A stretch of DNA of 36,585 nt from Pseudarthrobacter albicanus (GCF_018224015.1 NZ_JAGPOT010000079.1:1-36585); one strand, 5' to 3'. Positions 16,731 through 26,248 are shown, counted from the stretch's first letter. Notes: generated from the letters alone by a model not told the origin. Numbers and translations: made by a program.

Positions 16731-16757
16731 CGACGCATCGTCCCGAAACGCATGTCC

Positions 16758-16767
16758 CAAGCGCTTG
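16758..16767. promoter_or_regulatory. CAAGCGCTTG palindrome in the SBP-permease gap
   Basis: A perfect 10-base palindrome lies in the 57-base gap between the binding protein and the first permease gene. It resembles the core of LacI/cre-type operators, but such a short word can occur by chance. TAAGGAA before 16788 is the ribosome site of the permease. Confidence 0.25.
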
Positions 16768-16787
16768 ATCCGAGGTAAGGAATTTCC

Positions 16788-17738
16788 ATGAGTGTCTCTA
16801 CCGATCTGTCCGCGCGGGGGCGCGATGCTGTCGCCGCCCCCGCGCGGCGGGTCCGGCGGCTGTCAAGCCGCGACAAGGTGGTGCTCAGCATCATGGTGGG
16901 CATCCCCACGCTGATCCAGCTGGTCCTCGTCTGGATCCCCACCCTCATGTCCGTCGGGCTGTCCTTCACGCGCTGGAACGGGCTCGAACTGACTGATATC
17001 AAGCCCGCCGGCGTCGAGAACTACCAGTTCGTCTCCCAGGACTACCCGCCGTTCTGGCCCGCCGTGCAGCATAACGTGCTGTGGCTGGTCTTCCTGGCGC
17101 TCATCGCCACGCCGCTGGGGCTCCTGCTGGCCGTCCTGCTGGACCAAAACATCCGCGGCAGCAGGATCTACCAAAGCATTTTCTTCACACCGGTGATGCT
17201 CTCTCTGGCCCTCATCGGGGTCATCTGGCAGCTGTTCTACAACCGCGACAGCGGACTGCTGAACTTCCTGCTCGGCACGTCCGGGACGCCCCAAGCCGTC
17301 GACTGGTTCGGCGATTCCAGCGTCAACATCTGGGCTGCCCTCTTTGCCGCCACCTGGCGGCACGCCGGTTACGTCATGATCCTGTACCTGGCCGGGCTCA
17401 AGGGCGTGGACCCCACCCTGCGGGAAGCCGCCCAGATCGACGGCGCCAACGCCGTCCAGACCTTCTTCCGGGTGGTCTTCCCGGCCATGCGCCCGGTCAA
17501 CGTCATCATCATCGTCATCACCGTCATCGAATCCCTCCGGGCGTTCGACATCGTCTACGTGATCAACCGCGGCACCAACGGCCTGGAGCTCATCAGCGCC
17601 CTGGTCGTCCAAAACCTTGTGGGCGAAGGGCAGGTGATCGGCGTCGGTTCCGCACTGGCCGTCATCCTGCTGGTCATCTCCCTGATTCCCATCACCTTCT
17701 ACCTGTCCCGCGCCTTCGGAAAGGACAAAGAGGCATGA
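16788..17738 (+). CDS. Sugar ABC transporter permease (MalF type)
   Basis: A 316-residue inner membrane protein with about six hydrophobic segments after a basic N-terminus (ARRVRRLSSRDK). The EAA loop that contacts the ATPase is seen as LREAAQIDGANAVQTFFRVV. It follows the binding protein and overlaps the next permease by the four bases ATGA, so the two permeases are translationally coupled. Galactoside import is inferred from the operon. Confidence 0.94.
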   Translation: MSVSTDLSARGRDAVAAPARRVRRLSSRDKVVLSIMVGIPTLIQLVLVWIPTLMSVGLSFTRWNGLELTDIKPAGVENYQFVSQDYPPFWPAVQHNVLWLVFLALIATPLGLLLAVLLDQNIRGSRIYQSIFFTPVMLSLALIGVIWQLFYNRDSGLLNFLLGTSGTPQAVDWFGDSSVNIWAALFAATWRHAGYVMILYLAGLKGVDPTLREAAQIDGANAVQTFFRVVFPAMRPVNVIIIVITVIESLRAFDIVYVINRGTNGLELISALVVQNLVGEGQVIGVGSALAVILLVISLIPITFYLSRAFGKDKEA

Positions 17739-18691
17739 GCATCGCACATCCCACCGATGCCGGTGCGCCGGGCATGTCAGCGGCCCCCGCCGGGCCGGGC
17801 ACTTCCCGCCCGGGATCCAGGGGATCCGCCAACAACAAGCAAGGCAAGCGCCACTACGGAACCCACATCTTCCTGATCGTGATGGCCGCCATCTGGCTGG
17901 TTCCGCTGGTCTGGACGATTTTCACGGCGCTCCGGCCCAAGGCGGATACGGACAGGTACGGCTACTTCAGCGTCAACGGCACGTTTAATTTGGACAACTT
18001 CGTGCAGGCCTGGGCGCAGGGCGGCTTCGCCAAGTTGTTCTGGAACTCCGTGCTGATCACGGTTCCTTCGGTGATCCTGATCCTGCTGTTCGCCTCCATG
18101 ATGGCGTTCGCCGTCAGCCGGGTGAACTGGAAATTCAACATCACCCTGCTGATCATGTTCACCGCCGGTAACCTGCTCCCGCCTCAGGTCCTCGCAGCGC
18201 CCCTCTTCGAAATGTTCAGGCACCTCGAACTCCCCTATGCCTTCAGCGACTCCGGGAATCTGCTCAATACCTACGTCAGCGTGATCGCGGTGGACACCGC
18301 ATTCCAGATCGGCTTCGTGACCTTTGTGCTGTCCAACTACATGAAGTCCCTCTCTCCCGAACTGACGGAAGCGGCGCTCGTGGATGGCGCCGGCGTCTGG
18401 CGCCAGTACTGGGACATCATCCTGCCGCTTTGCCGTCCGGCGCTGGCCGCCATGGGCACCCTCGAGGTCATCTTCATCTACAACGACTTCTTCTGGCCCC
18501 TGCTTTTCATCCAGAGCGGCGACCGCCTCCCGGTGACGACAGCTGTCAACAACCTCCAGGGCCAGTTCCTCTCGAACTACAACCTGATCGCGGCCGGCGC
18601 CATGATTACGGCCGTTCCCGCCCTCATCATCTATCTGCTCCTCCAGCGGCACTTCGTAGCCGGCCTGACCCTCGGCTCGAGCAAAGGATAA
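17735..18691 (+). CDS. Sugar ABC transporter permease (MalG type)
   Basis: This 318-residue permease starts with an unusually long hydrophilic N-terminus (about 40 residues, Gly/Ala/Pro/Ser-rich, ending NNKQGKRHYG) before the first membrane helix. Six hydrophobic segments follow, and the EAA loop reads LTEAALVDGAGVWRQYWDII. Its start ATG 17735 overlaps the stop of the previous permease. The stop is 2 bases before the beta-galactosidase GTG, with AAAGGA in the end of this gene acting as the ribosome site. No ATP-binding subunit is encoded in the operon, so a shared MsmK-type ATPase encoded elsewhere is probably used. Confidence 0.94.
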   Translation: MSIAHPTDAGAPGMSAAPAGPGTSRPGSRGSANNKQGKRHYGTHIFLIVMAAIWLVPLVWTIFTALRPKADTDRYGYFSVNGTFNLDNFVQAWAQGGFAKLFWNSVLITVPSVILILLFASMMAFAVSRVNWKFNITLLIMFTAGNLLPPQVLAAPLFEMFRHLELPYAFSDSGNLLNTYVSVIAVDTAFQIGFVTFVLSNYMKSLSPELTEAALVDGAGVWRQYWDIILPLCRPALAAMGTLEVIFIYNDFFWPLLFIQSGDRLPVTTAVNNLQGQFLSNYNLIAAGAMITAVPALIIYLLLQRHFVAGLTLGSSKG

Positions 18692-18693
18692 AC

Positions 18694-20778
18694 GTGGACT
18701 TCAGCATCAACCACAACAATGCCGGCATGGACTACATCACCGCCCGCCTCGGCTCCGAGGGTTCCCCGATGCTGGCCTTCGGCGGAGACTACAACCCGGA
18801 GCAGTGGCCCGAGGAGACATGGGACGAGGACGTCCGGCTTATGCGCGAGGCCGGCGTCAACCTGGTCAGCGTCGGCATCTTCAGCTGGTCGCTGCTGGAA
18901 CCCTCCGAAGGCGTGTACGAATTCGGCTGGCTGGACCGGGTCCTGGACCTGCTCCATGCCAACGGCATCCGCGTGGACCTGGCCAACGCCACGGCCTCCC
19001 CGCCGCCGTGGTTCAGCCACAAGTATCCCCAGTCCCTTCCGGTCACAGCCGACGGCGTCCGGCACAGCTATGGTTCCCGGCAGGCGTTTGCGGCTTCCAG
19101 CCCCGAGTACCGCCGGGCCGCGGCGGCCCTGACCGAGCAGATCGCTCGCAGGTACAAGGACCATCCCGCCGTCGTGATGTGGCATGTGCACAACGAGTAC
19201 GGCTGCCACAACCAGCCGGACTACTCGGACGGCGCCGCAGCGGGCTTCCGGTCCTGGCTGGAAAACCGCTACGGGACGCTTGACGGCCTCAACGCCGCCT
19301 GGGGCACGGCGTTCTGGTCCCAGCGCTACTCGGCCTGGGAGGAGATCCTGCCCCCGCGCACGTCCGGGACCTGGGTCAACCCGACGCAGCAGCTGGATTT
19401 CGCCCGGTACTCCTCCGATGAACTGCTGGAATGCTACAAGGCCGAGGCGGCGATCATCCGCTCGCACTCACCGCATCCGGTCACCACCAACTTCATGGGC
19501 TTCAACATGGGCCTGCACCAGCCGGTGGACTACTGGCGGTGGTCAGAGGAGATGGATGTGGTTTCCAACGACCACTACTTGATCGCGGCGGACCGGCGTA
19601 ACTTCCAGGAGCTGGCGGCAACAGCTGACCTCACCCGCGGCTGGGCCAGGGGAAAGCCCTGGCTGCTCATGGAGCACTCGACGTCGGCCGTCAACTGGCA
19701 ACCCCGCAACGTCGCCAAAGCGCCGGGCGAAATGCTGCGCAATTCAATGCAGCATGTGGCCCGCGGCGCCGACGGCGCGCTCTTCTTCCAGTGGAGGGCC
19801 TCCCGCGCCGGCGCCGAGAAGTTCCACTCGGGGCTGCTTCCGCACGCCGGCACCGATACCAAGGTCTGGCGGGAAGTCGTCCAGCTGGGGCAGGCCCTGC
19901 GCAGCCTCGCCGAAGTCAGCGGCTCGGCAGTCACGGGCGCGTCCGGGCACGTCGACGTCGCCATCATCCATGACACCGATGCCCGCTGGGCCTCAGAACT
20001 TGATTCACACCCGAGCGTGGACGCCTCGAACATCGCGGAAACACGGCGCTGGCACGACGCCTTCTACCGTGCCGGCATCCCGACCGACTTCCGCCAAAGC
20101 ACGGATGACCTCTCCGGTTACCGGCTCGTGGTGGCGCCGATGCAGTACCTGGTGAGCGATTCCGGTGCGGCGAATCTGGACGGGTATGTGAGGGCAGGCG
20201 GCCACCTCGTTGTCACGTATTTCTCCGGTATCGTGGACGAAAATGACCACATCAGGCTTGGCAGCTACCCGGGCGCGTTCAGCGGGCTGCTGGGCGTGCG
20301 GATGGAAGAGTTCTTTCCGCTGCGCGCCGGGGAAGCCGTCCGGCTCAGCAGCTTCGGCACTGGTACCCGCTGGAGCGAGCTGGGGAGGACAACCACGGCC
20401 GAGGCCCTCGCCGTCGTGGACGATTGGCCGGTCGCCGGCTCCCCTGCCGTGACCCGCAACCACGCCGGAGACGGCCGTGCCTACTATGTCGCCACGACGC
20501 TGGCGCCGGAGGGCCTGAGCGAACTGCTGGCCGTCATCTGTGCCGATGCGGCAGTGCTGCCCCTCGTCCCGGAGCTCCCCGCCAACGTGGAAGTCGCCCG
20601 GCGCAGCAAGGACGGTACGGACTGGACATTCTGCATCAACCACGGAACGGACGAGGTCAAGGTTCCCCTTTCGGGTGTTGAGGTGATCAGTGGGGAAGAC
20701 CTCGACGGCGGGCTCAGCCTGGCCGCCGGTGCAGTCGCCGTCGTCCGCTCACACGGCTCCCTTCCAGCAAGCCAGTAA
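18694..20778 (+). CDS. Beta-galactosidase, glycoside hydrolase family 42
   Basis: The 694-residue enzyme hydrolyses terminal beta-galactosides in the cytoplasm; it has no signal peptide. The barrel begins with MLAFGGDYNPEQWPEETWDED. Glu168 in WHVHNEYG is the acid/base and Glu327 in LLMEHSTSAVNW the nucleophile, at spacing typical of GH42. A Rossmann-like trimerisation domain (about 420-620) and a small C-terminal beta domain follow. Start GTG 18694 is chosen because AAAGGA is 5 bases upstream and the stop of the permease lies 2 bases before; the next ATG is 12 codons further. It could act on lactose-like disaccharides or on galacto-oligosaccharides. Confidence 0.94.
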   Translation: MDFSINHNNAGMDYITARLGSEGSPMLAFGGDYNPEQWPEETWDEDVRLMREAGVNLVSVGIFSWSLLEPSEGVYEFGWLDRVLDLLHANGIRVDLANATASPPPWFSHKYPQSLPVTADGVRHSYGSRQAFAASSPEYRRAAAALTEQIARRYKDHPAVVMWHVHNEYGCHNQPDYSDGAAAGFRSWLENRYGTLDGLNAAWGTAFWSQRYSAWEEILPPRTSGTWVNPTQQLDFARYSSDELLECYKAEAAIIRSHSPHPVTTNFMGFNMGLHQPVDYWRWSEEMDVVSNDHYLIAADRRNFQELAATADLTRGWARGKPWLLMEHSTSAVNWQPRNVAKAPGEMLRNSMQHVARGADGALFFQWRASRAGAEKFHSGLLPHAGTDTKVWREVVQLGQALRSLAEVSGSAVTGASGHVDVAIIHDTDARWASELDSHPSVDASNIAETRRWHDAFYRAGIPTDFRQSTDDLSGYRLVVAPMQYLVSDSGAANLDGYVRAGGHLVVTYFSGIVDENDHIRLGSYPGAFSGLLGVRMEEFFPLRAGEAVRLSSFGTGTRWSELGRTTTAEALAVVDDWPVAGSPAVTRNHAGDGRAYYVATTLAPEGLSELLAVICADAAVLPLVPELPANVEVARRSKDGTDWTFCINHGTDEVKVPLSGVEVISGEDLDGGLSLAAGAVAVVRSHGSLPASQ

Positions 20779-20787
20779 GGACGAAAA

Positions 20788-21630
20788 ATGCTAGCCGCAG
20801 CCCGCCATTCCGCCATCATTGCGGAGGTCCAGCGTGAACGGATCGTCCGCGTTGCGGACCTCGCAAAGATGCTGGGCGTGTCCCTCATGACCGTCCGGCG
20901 CGATATCGAGGCCTTGGACGCCGCAGGTGCCCTCGAGAAGATCCACGGCGGGGCCAAGCTGCCCGGCGGTGCCAGCACCCACGAACCCGGCTTCGAGCTG
21001 AAGGTGACCCAGCTGCAGGACGAGAAAATGGCGATCGCCCGCGAGGCGGCCGCCCAGGTGCGCGAGGGCATGGCGGTGGGGCTCAGCGCGGGAACCACCA
21101 CCTGGGCCCTGGCCCAGCTCCTGTCCGCCGGGCCCCGCATCACCGTGGTCACCAACTCCGTGCGCATCGCCGACGTTTTCCACCAGGGCTCCTCCCCGTC
21201 CACGGTGATCCTGACCGGCGGCGAGCGCACGCCCTCCGACGCTCTGGTGGGGCCGCTGGCCACCGCCGCCCTGAAGCAGCTGCACCTCGATGTGCTCTTC
21301 CTGGGCGTCCATGGCGTGGATGCCGACGCCGGGTTCACCACCCCGAACGTCCTGGAAGCCGAGACGGACCGGGCGTTCGTGGCCGCGGCCCGAAGGGTGG
21401 TGGTACTGGCCGACCATACAAAGTGGGGGACCCTGGGCATCAGCACCATCGCCGGCCTCGAGGACGCCGACGAGCTCATCAGCGACGACCGGCTCGCCGG
21501 CGAGGCCCGGCGGATCCTCGGCAAACGCGTCGGCCGGCTCCGTCTGGCCCCCACCGGCACCCCCACCGCGGAGGCTGCAGCCGCGGAGGCCACGGTCACC
21601 GCCGTGGCCGACGCCACCGCTGCCGGCTGA
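20788..21630 (+). CDS. DeoR/GlpR-family transcriptional regulator
   Basis: 280 residues. The N-terminal helix-turn-helix (about 6-57: ADLAKMLGVSLMTVRRDIEAL then EKIHGGAKL) and the DeoR sensor domain (about 77-235: GLSAGTTTWALAQLL, VVTNSVRIADV, FLGVHGVD) are clear. The sensor usually binds a phosphorylated sugar. The C-terminus is extended by an Ala/Thr-rich tail of about 30 residues. It lies inside the galactoside operon, 9 bases after the beta-galactosidase, with an AAGGAC ribosome site. It is therefore probably a local regulator, possibly acting at 15368-15383; effector and site are inference. Confidence 0.92.
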   Translation: MLAAARHSAIIAEVQRERIVRVADLAKMLGVSLMTVRRDIEALDAAGALEKIHGGAKLPGGASTHEPGFELKVTQLQDEKMAIAREAAAQVREGMAVGLSAGTTTWALAQLLSAGPRITVVTNSVRIADVFHQGSSPSTVILTGGERTPSDALVGPLATAALKQLHLDVLFLGVHGVDADAGFTTPNVLEAETDRAFVAAARRVVVLADHTKWGTLGISTIAGLEDADELISDDRLAGEARRILGKRVGRLRLAPTGTPTAEAAAAEATVTAVADATAAG

Positions 21631-21685
21631 GCGGACCAGCACCACCACCCGAACCCGACGCCCGATGACATCGCCTGGAGCTCCC

Positions 21686-23977
21686 GTGAACCACCTGCAT
21701 CCGATCCTTGCCTCCGAGGAGGCACCGCCCCTGAAACCGCTGGACAGGCCGCTGTACCTGCGGCGCTCCGGCAAGTCACTGCTCATCGACTTCAGAACCG
21801 GTGAGCCGGCCATGTTGCACTTCGGCGCCGACCTCGGCCCCCGTATTCCGGAGCTGTCGCTCCTGAGCGATCCGGTGGCGCACTCGTCGCTGGATATTCC
21901 TGTCACCCTGGGCCTGATCCCCCAGGCGTCCTCCGGCTGGCGGGGACGCCCCGGCCTCCGCGGCCACCGGAACGGGCAGTCCTTCTCCGCCAGGCTCCGC
22001 GTGGTGTCCGTGGAGTTGCGTGACGACGGCTGCTCCGCCGTCGTCACGCAGTCCGATCCCGACGCCGGCGTCACGCTCAGCACCGAGATCAGGATCAACG
22101 ACGGCGGCCTGCTGCAGCTACGGCACCGCCTGCATAATGACGGTTCGGACGCCTACCGGCTCGAGGAACTCGCCGCCGTGCTCCCCGTGGGACGTGCCGC
22201 TACGGAGATCCTGGACCTGACCGGCCGCTGGTGCCGCGAAGCCCACCCGCAGCGGATTCCCCTGCGGCAAGGCACCTGGGTCCGCTCGGGCCGGCACGGG
22301 CGCACCGGCCATGATTCCTCGCTGCTGCTGGCCGCGGGAACCGGCGGATTCGGCAACCGCCACGGACAGGTCTGGGCCGTGCACCTGGGCTGGAGCGGCG
22401 ACCACGAAAGTTTCGTCGAGACGATCGGGGACGGCCGGTCCGTCATCGGCGCCTCGGAACTGCTCGGCTCAGCCGAGATCACCCTGGCCCCGGGGTCCAG
22501 CTATGAGACGCCGTGGCTGTTTGCCGCCTACTCTGACGCCGGCCTGGACGGCATCAGCGAAGCCTTCTATGCCTGGTTCCGCGGACGCCCGCACCATCCG
22601 GGGGTCCGTTCCGGCAAGCCCCGACCCGTGGTGCTCAACGTCTGGGAGGCGGTCTACTTCGACCACCGGCTTGGCACGCTGCTGGAGCTGGCCGATTCCG
22701 CCGCGAGCCTCGGCGTCGAGCGCTATGTGCTCGACGACGGCTGGTTCCGGGGCCGCCGGAATGACCACGCCGGCCTTGGCGACTGGTACGTCGACGAGGA
22801 ACTCTGGCCCGACGGGCTCACCCCGCTGATCGACGCGGTCACCGCGCACGGCATGGAATTCGGCCTGTGGGTTGAACCGGAGATGGTCAACGAGGATTCG
22901 GACCTTGCGCGCTCCCACCCGGACTGGATCGCGGGGCCGGCCCCACGCTCCGCAGGCGGCACCTCCTCTGCCCGGCTGCCGGAGCGGTGGCGGCACCAGC
23001 AGGTCCTGGACCTGGTCAACCCCGATGCGTGGCAGTACGTCTTCGACCGGCTGGACGCGCTCCTGACCCAGTACCGGATCGGCTACCTCAAATGGGACCA
23101 GAACAGGGATTTGACCGAGATGGGACACGGGGGCAGCCCGTCCGTCCACGCCCAGACCCTGGCCGTCTACCGGCTCCTGGATGAGCTGCGGAAGGCCCAC
23201 CCCGGCGTCGAAATCGAGAGCTGCTCCTCCGGCGGCGCGCGCGTTGACCTGGGCATCCTTGAGCGCACCGACCGGGTCTGGGCCTCCGACTGCAACGACG
23301 CCCTCGAACGCCAGACCATCCAGCGGTGGACCGAAGTGGTGGTACCGCCCGAGCTCGTGGGAGCGCACATCGGACCGACGACATCGCACACCACCGCGCG
23401 CACCCACGACCTGTCCTTCCGCGCCATCACCGCCATGTTCGGCCACTTCGGCCTGGAATGGGACGTGCGCCAACTCCAGGGAGCCGAACGCAGCGGGCTC
23501 GCCGCAGCCATCGCGCTCTACAAGGACTACCGCGGGCTGCTCCACAGCGGGCGCATGGTGCGCGCCGACGAACCGGATCCCTCGTTGATGCTGCACGGCG
23601 TCGTCTCCCATGACGGCACCGAAGCGTTGTTCGCGCTGGTGTCCGTGGCGACGTCGTTCTCCGAAGTCCCCGGCCGGGTGGCCCTCCCCGGGCTGCGGCC
23701 CGAGGAGAACTACCGGGTGGAGCTCGTCTATCCCGCTGCCGGGAGCGGACCCACCTTCACCCAAGTCCACCCGCCGGCCTGGCTTTCGCCCGGAGTTGAG
23801 GCGAGCGGCCGGTTCCTGGCGGAGTCAGGCTTACCCATGCCCGTCCTGAACCCGGAACACGGCCTGCTCCTGAGCGTCCGCGCCTCGGGCGGCAGCGCCC
23901 CGAGTGCGGGTGCGGGTGCGGGTGCGGGTGCCGGCAGCATTTCCGGGAACAGCGGGAGGCGCGTCCAGCATGGGTGA
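21686..23977 (+). CDS. Alpha-galactosidase, glycoside hydrolase family 36
   Basis: A 763-residue cytoplasmic enzyme that removes alpha-galactose from melibiose, raffinose-type sugars or galactolipid-derived glycosides. After an N-terminal beta-supersandwich (to about residue 310), the barrel carries RYVLDDGWFRGRRND, the nucleophile Asp471 in YLKWDQNRD, the CSSGGARVD motif and the acid/base motif SDCND (534-538). The C-terminal tail is low-complexity Ala-Gly, encoded by hexanucleotide repeats. GTG 21686 is preferred since TGGAG is 5 bases upstream; ATG 21665, in frame, lacks a ribosome site and would add 7 residues. The end overlaps galT by 8 bases. Confidence 0.94.
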   Translation: MNHLHPILASEEAPPLKPLDRPLYLRRSGKSLLIDFRTGEPAMLHFGADLGPRIPELSLLSDPVAHSSLDIPVTLGLIPQASSGWRGRPGLRGHRNGQSFSARLRVVSVELRDDGCSAVVTQSDPDAGVTLSTEIRINDGGLLQLRHRLHNDGSDAYRLEELAAVLPVGRAATEILDLTGRWCREAHPQRIPLRQGTWVRSGRHGRTGHDSSLLLAAGTGGFGNRHGQVWAVHLGWSGDHESFVETIGDGRSVIGASELLGSAEITLAPGSSYETPWLFAAYSDAGLDGISEAFYAWFRGRPHHPGVRSGKPRPVVLNVWEAVYFDHRLGTLLELADSAASLGVERYVLDDGWFRGRRNDHAGLGDWYVDEELWPDGLTPLIDAVTAHGMEFGLWVEPEMVNEDSDLARSHPDWIAGPAPRSAGGTSSARLPERWRHQQVLDLVNPDAWQYVFDRLDALLTQYRIGYLKWDQNRDLTEMGHGGSPSVHAQTLAVYRLLDELRKAHPGVEIESCSSGGARVDLGILERTDRVWASDCNDALERQTIQRWTEVVVPPELVGAHIGPTTSHTTARTHDLSFRAITAMFGHFGLEWDVRQLQGAERSGLAAAIALYKDYRGLLHSGRMVRADEPDPSLMLHGVVSHDGTEALFALVSVATSFSEVPGRVALPGLRPEENYRVELVYPAAGSGPTFTQVHPPAWLSPGVEASGRFLAESGLPMPVLNPEHGLLLSVRASGGSAPSAGAGAGAGAGSISGNSGRRVQHG
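23904..23927 (+). repeat. Four tandem GTGCGG hexamers inside the alpha-galactosidase gene
   Basis: Four perfect copies, followed by one imperfect copy, encode alternating Ala-Gly near the C-terminus. A change in copy number would add or remove two residues without shifting the frame. Confidence 0.85.
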
Positions 23978-25070
23978 GATCATGAAGCGCTCCTATCAGC
24001 TCGCCGATGGGCGGGACATCATCTACTTCGACGACGCGGACACCACCCTCTCCCCCGGGCGGTCCCCGGATCTGCGCGAACCGGCCCCACGCCCGCCGAC
24101 AGCGGCCATGCGCCAGGACGTGCTGACCGGCGAGTGGATTTCGGTGGCCTCGGCCCGCCAGAACCGGATCGTCCTTCCCCCCGCGCATCTGGATCCGCTG
24201 GCGCCGGCCTCGGCGGACAACCCCTCGGAGATCCCCAGCCCCTACGATGTGGCCGTCTTCGAAAACAAGTCCCCTTCGTTTGGTCCCGGCCTGGCGGGCC
24301 CCGGAGCACCCGTCGGCCTTGACGATCTGGCCAGGATCGGCCTCGGACGCAGCCGGCAGTCCGTGGGCCGCTGCGAAGTCGTGTGCTTCTCGCCCGAACA
24401 CACCGGGTCCCTCGCCGGGGTGTCGCTGTCCCGGATGCGGACAGTGGTGGAGGCCTGGGCCGACCGGACGGGGGCCCTGTCCGCGCTGCCGGGCGTCCAG
24501 CAGGTCTTCCCCTTCGAGAACCGCGGCGAGGCCATCGGCGTGACGCTGCACCATCCGCACGGGCAGATCTATGCCTACCCCTTCATCACGCCCCGCACAG
24601 CCCAGCTCATCCGCTCGGTCCAGACGTATGGCGGCCCGCTCTTCGAAGATGTCCTGAACTTCGAGCAGAAGTCCGAGCGGCTGGTGCTCCAAGGCGAACA
24701 TTGGACCGCCTTCGTTCCGTTTGCGGCGCGCTGGCCGCTGGAGGTCCACGTCCTGCCGCACCGGCACGTCCCGGACCTGGCAGCCACCACCTCTGAGGAA
24801 CGCGACGAGTTCTCCCGGCTGTACGGCCGGCTCCTGCGCGGCGTGGACGCCCTCTACGCGACGCCGACCCCCTACATCTCCGCGTGGCACCAGGCCCCCG
24901 TCCATGCACACCGGGACGACATACGGCTGATGCTCCAGCTGACGTCGCCGCGGCGCGAGGAAACCAAGCTCAAATACCTGGCCGGTTCGGAGGCCGCGAT
25001 GGGCGCGTTCATCGCAGACATCCCGCCGGAAACCGCAGCCGCCCGGCTCAAGGAAGCCATCGAACCATGA
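23970..25070 (+). CDS. galT: Galactose-1-phosphate uridylyltransferase
   Basis: GalT exchanges UMP between UDP-glucose and galactose-1-phosphate in the Leloir pathway. The 366-residue protein has the active-site HPHGQ at residues 195-199, where the second His (197) is the uridylylated nucleophile, followed by IYAYPFITPR. The C-terminal half has EVHVLPHRHVPDL and SAWHQAPVHAHRDD, also typical. Start ATG 23970 overlaps the alpha-galactosidase end and has GGAGG about 10 bases upstream; ATG 23982 is an alternative 4 codons later. The stop overlaps the galK ATG by 4 bases, so translation of all three is coupled. Confidence 0.95.
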   Translation: MGEIMKRSYQLADGRDIIYFDDADTTLSPGRSPDLREPAPRPPTAAMRQDVLTGEWISVASARQNRIVLPPAHLDPLAPASADNPSEIPSPYDVAVFENKSPSFGPGLAGPGAPVGLDDLARIGLGRSRQSVGRCEVVCFSPEHTGSLAGVSLSRMRTVVEAWADRTGALSALPGVQQVFPFENRGEAIGVTLHHPHGQIYAYPFITPRTAQLIRSVQTYGGPLFEDVLNFEQKSERLVLQGEHWTAFVPFAARWPLEVHVLPHRHVPDLAATTSEERDEFSRLYGRLLRGVDALYATPTPYISAWHQAPVHAHRDDIRLMLQLTSPRREETKLKYLAGSEAAMGAFIADIPPETAAARLKEAIEP

Positions 25071-26239
25071 GCGGATTTCTGCGCGAGGGACTTGTGCGCC
25101 AAGGAACCGACTACTTCACCCGGGAGTTCGGCGTTGCCCCGGATGGAGCGTGGTCCGCGCCCGGACGGGTGAACGTCATCGGTGAACACACGGACTACAA
25201 CGATGGCTTCGCCTTTCCAATTGCCATCGACAAGCGGACCGTCGTGGCGGCGCGCTCCCGCGGGGACCGAATCCTGCGGGTCGCCAGCAGCGCCTTTTCC
25301 GGCGTCGTGGAGTCGAACCTGGACAAGCTGAATCCGGAAGACCTGAAGGGCTGGGCCGCCTACCCGCTGGGCGTGGCCTGGGCGCTCGTGCAGGACGCGC
25401 CCGCCGGCACCCTCACCGGCGTCGATCTGGCCTTGAGCTCGGATGTCCCGGCCGGAGCGGGGCTGTCCTCCTCGGCCGCAGTCGAGTGCGCGGTTGCCCT
25501 GGCCCTGAATGAGCTGTGGAAGCTGGGCCTGGGGCGCCAGGCGCTGGCCAGGATCGGCCAGCTGGCCGAAAATCGGGTCGTCGGCGCCCCGACCGGCATC
25601 ATGGACCAGTCTGCCTCGCTGCTGGGCGAGCCCGATCACGGCCTTCTGCTGGACTGCCAGAGCCTGCAGGCGGAAAGCGTTCCGCTTGGCTTTGCTGCCG
25701 CGGAGCTCGGGCTGCTCGTCATCGACACCCGCACGAGCCACTCGCACGCCGACGGGGGCTATGCCAGCCGCCGCCGGTCCTGCGAGGATGGCGCCAAGGC
25801 AATGGGCGTCTCCAGCCTCCGGGCGCTCGGCCCCGAGGATCTTCCCCGTGCAGCCGGGGTGCTGGATGGAGAGACCTTCCGCCGGGTCCGCCACGTCGTC
25901 ACCGAGAACCAGCGGGTGCTGGACACCGTCGCTGCGTTACGGGCGGAAGGCCCGGCCGCCGTCGGGCCTTTCCTCAACGCATCGCACGCGTCCATGCGCG
26001 ACGACTTTGAAATTTCCACTCCGGAACTGGATCTGGCCGTCTCCGCCGCGCAGGCCTTCGGCGCCCTCGGCGCCCGCATGACCGGCGGCGGATTCGGCGG
26101 GGCTGCGATCGCCCTGGTCCGCAACAGCGACACCCCCAGAGTCAAGGACGGAATCGCCCGGGAATTCGCCCGCGCAGGCTTCACGGCCCCCCGCGTTTTT
26201 CCCGTCAGCGCCTCGGCCGGCGCCCGCCGGGAAGAATAA
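25067..26239 (+). CDS. galK: Galactokinase
   Basis: GalK phosphorylates alpha-D-galactose at C1 with ATP. The 390-residue protein has the galactokinase signature GRVNVIGEHTDYN at residues 33-45, the GHMP-kinase ATP loop DVPAGAGLSSSAA at 126-138, and the C-terminal glycine motif MTGGGFGGAAIAL. It is last in the galactoside operon. The stop is only 9 bases from the convergent stop of the flavin oxidoreductase, leaving no room for a normal terminator between them. GalE and aldose epimerase are not in the window. Confidence 0.96.
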   Translation: MSGFLREGLVRQGTDYFTREFGVAPDGAWSAPGRVNVIGEHTDYNDGFAFPIAIDKRTVVAARSRGDRILRVASSAFSGVVESNLDKLNPEDLKGWAAYPLGVAWALVQDAPAGTLTGVDLALSSDVPAGAGLSSSAAVECAVALALNELWKLGLGRQALARIGQLAENRVVGAPTGIMDQSASLLGEPDHGLLLDCQSLQAESVPLGFAAAELGLLVIDTRTSHSHADGGYASRRRSCEDGAKAMGVSSLRALGPEDLPRAAGVLDGETFRRVRHVVTENQRVLDTVAALRAEGPAAVGPFLNASHASMRDDFEISTPELDLAVSAAQAFGALGARMTGGGFGGAAIALVRNSDTPRVKDGIAREFARAGFTAPRVFPVSASAGARREE

Positions 26240-26248
26240 CCGCCCCTG

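Noticed and set aside
20788..21630. DeoR regulator as a separate, divergent control gene
   Set aside because: It lies in the same direction, 9 bases after the beta-galactosidase, with a normal ribosome site and no visible promoter, so it is an operon member.
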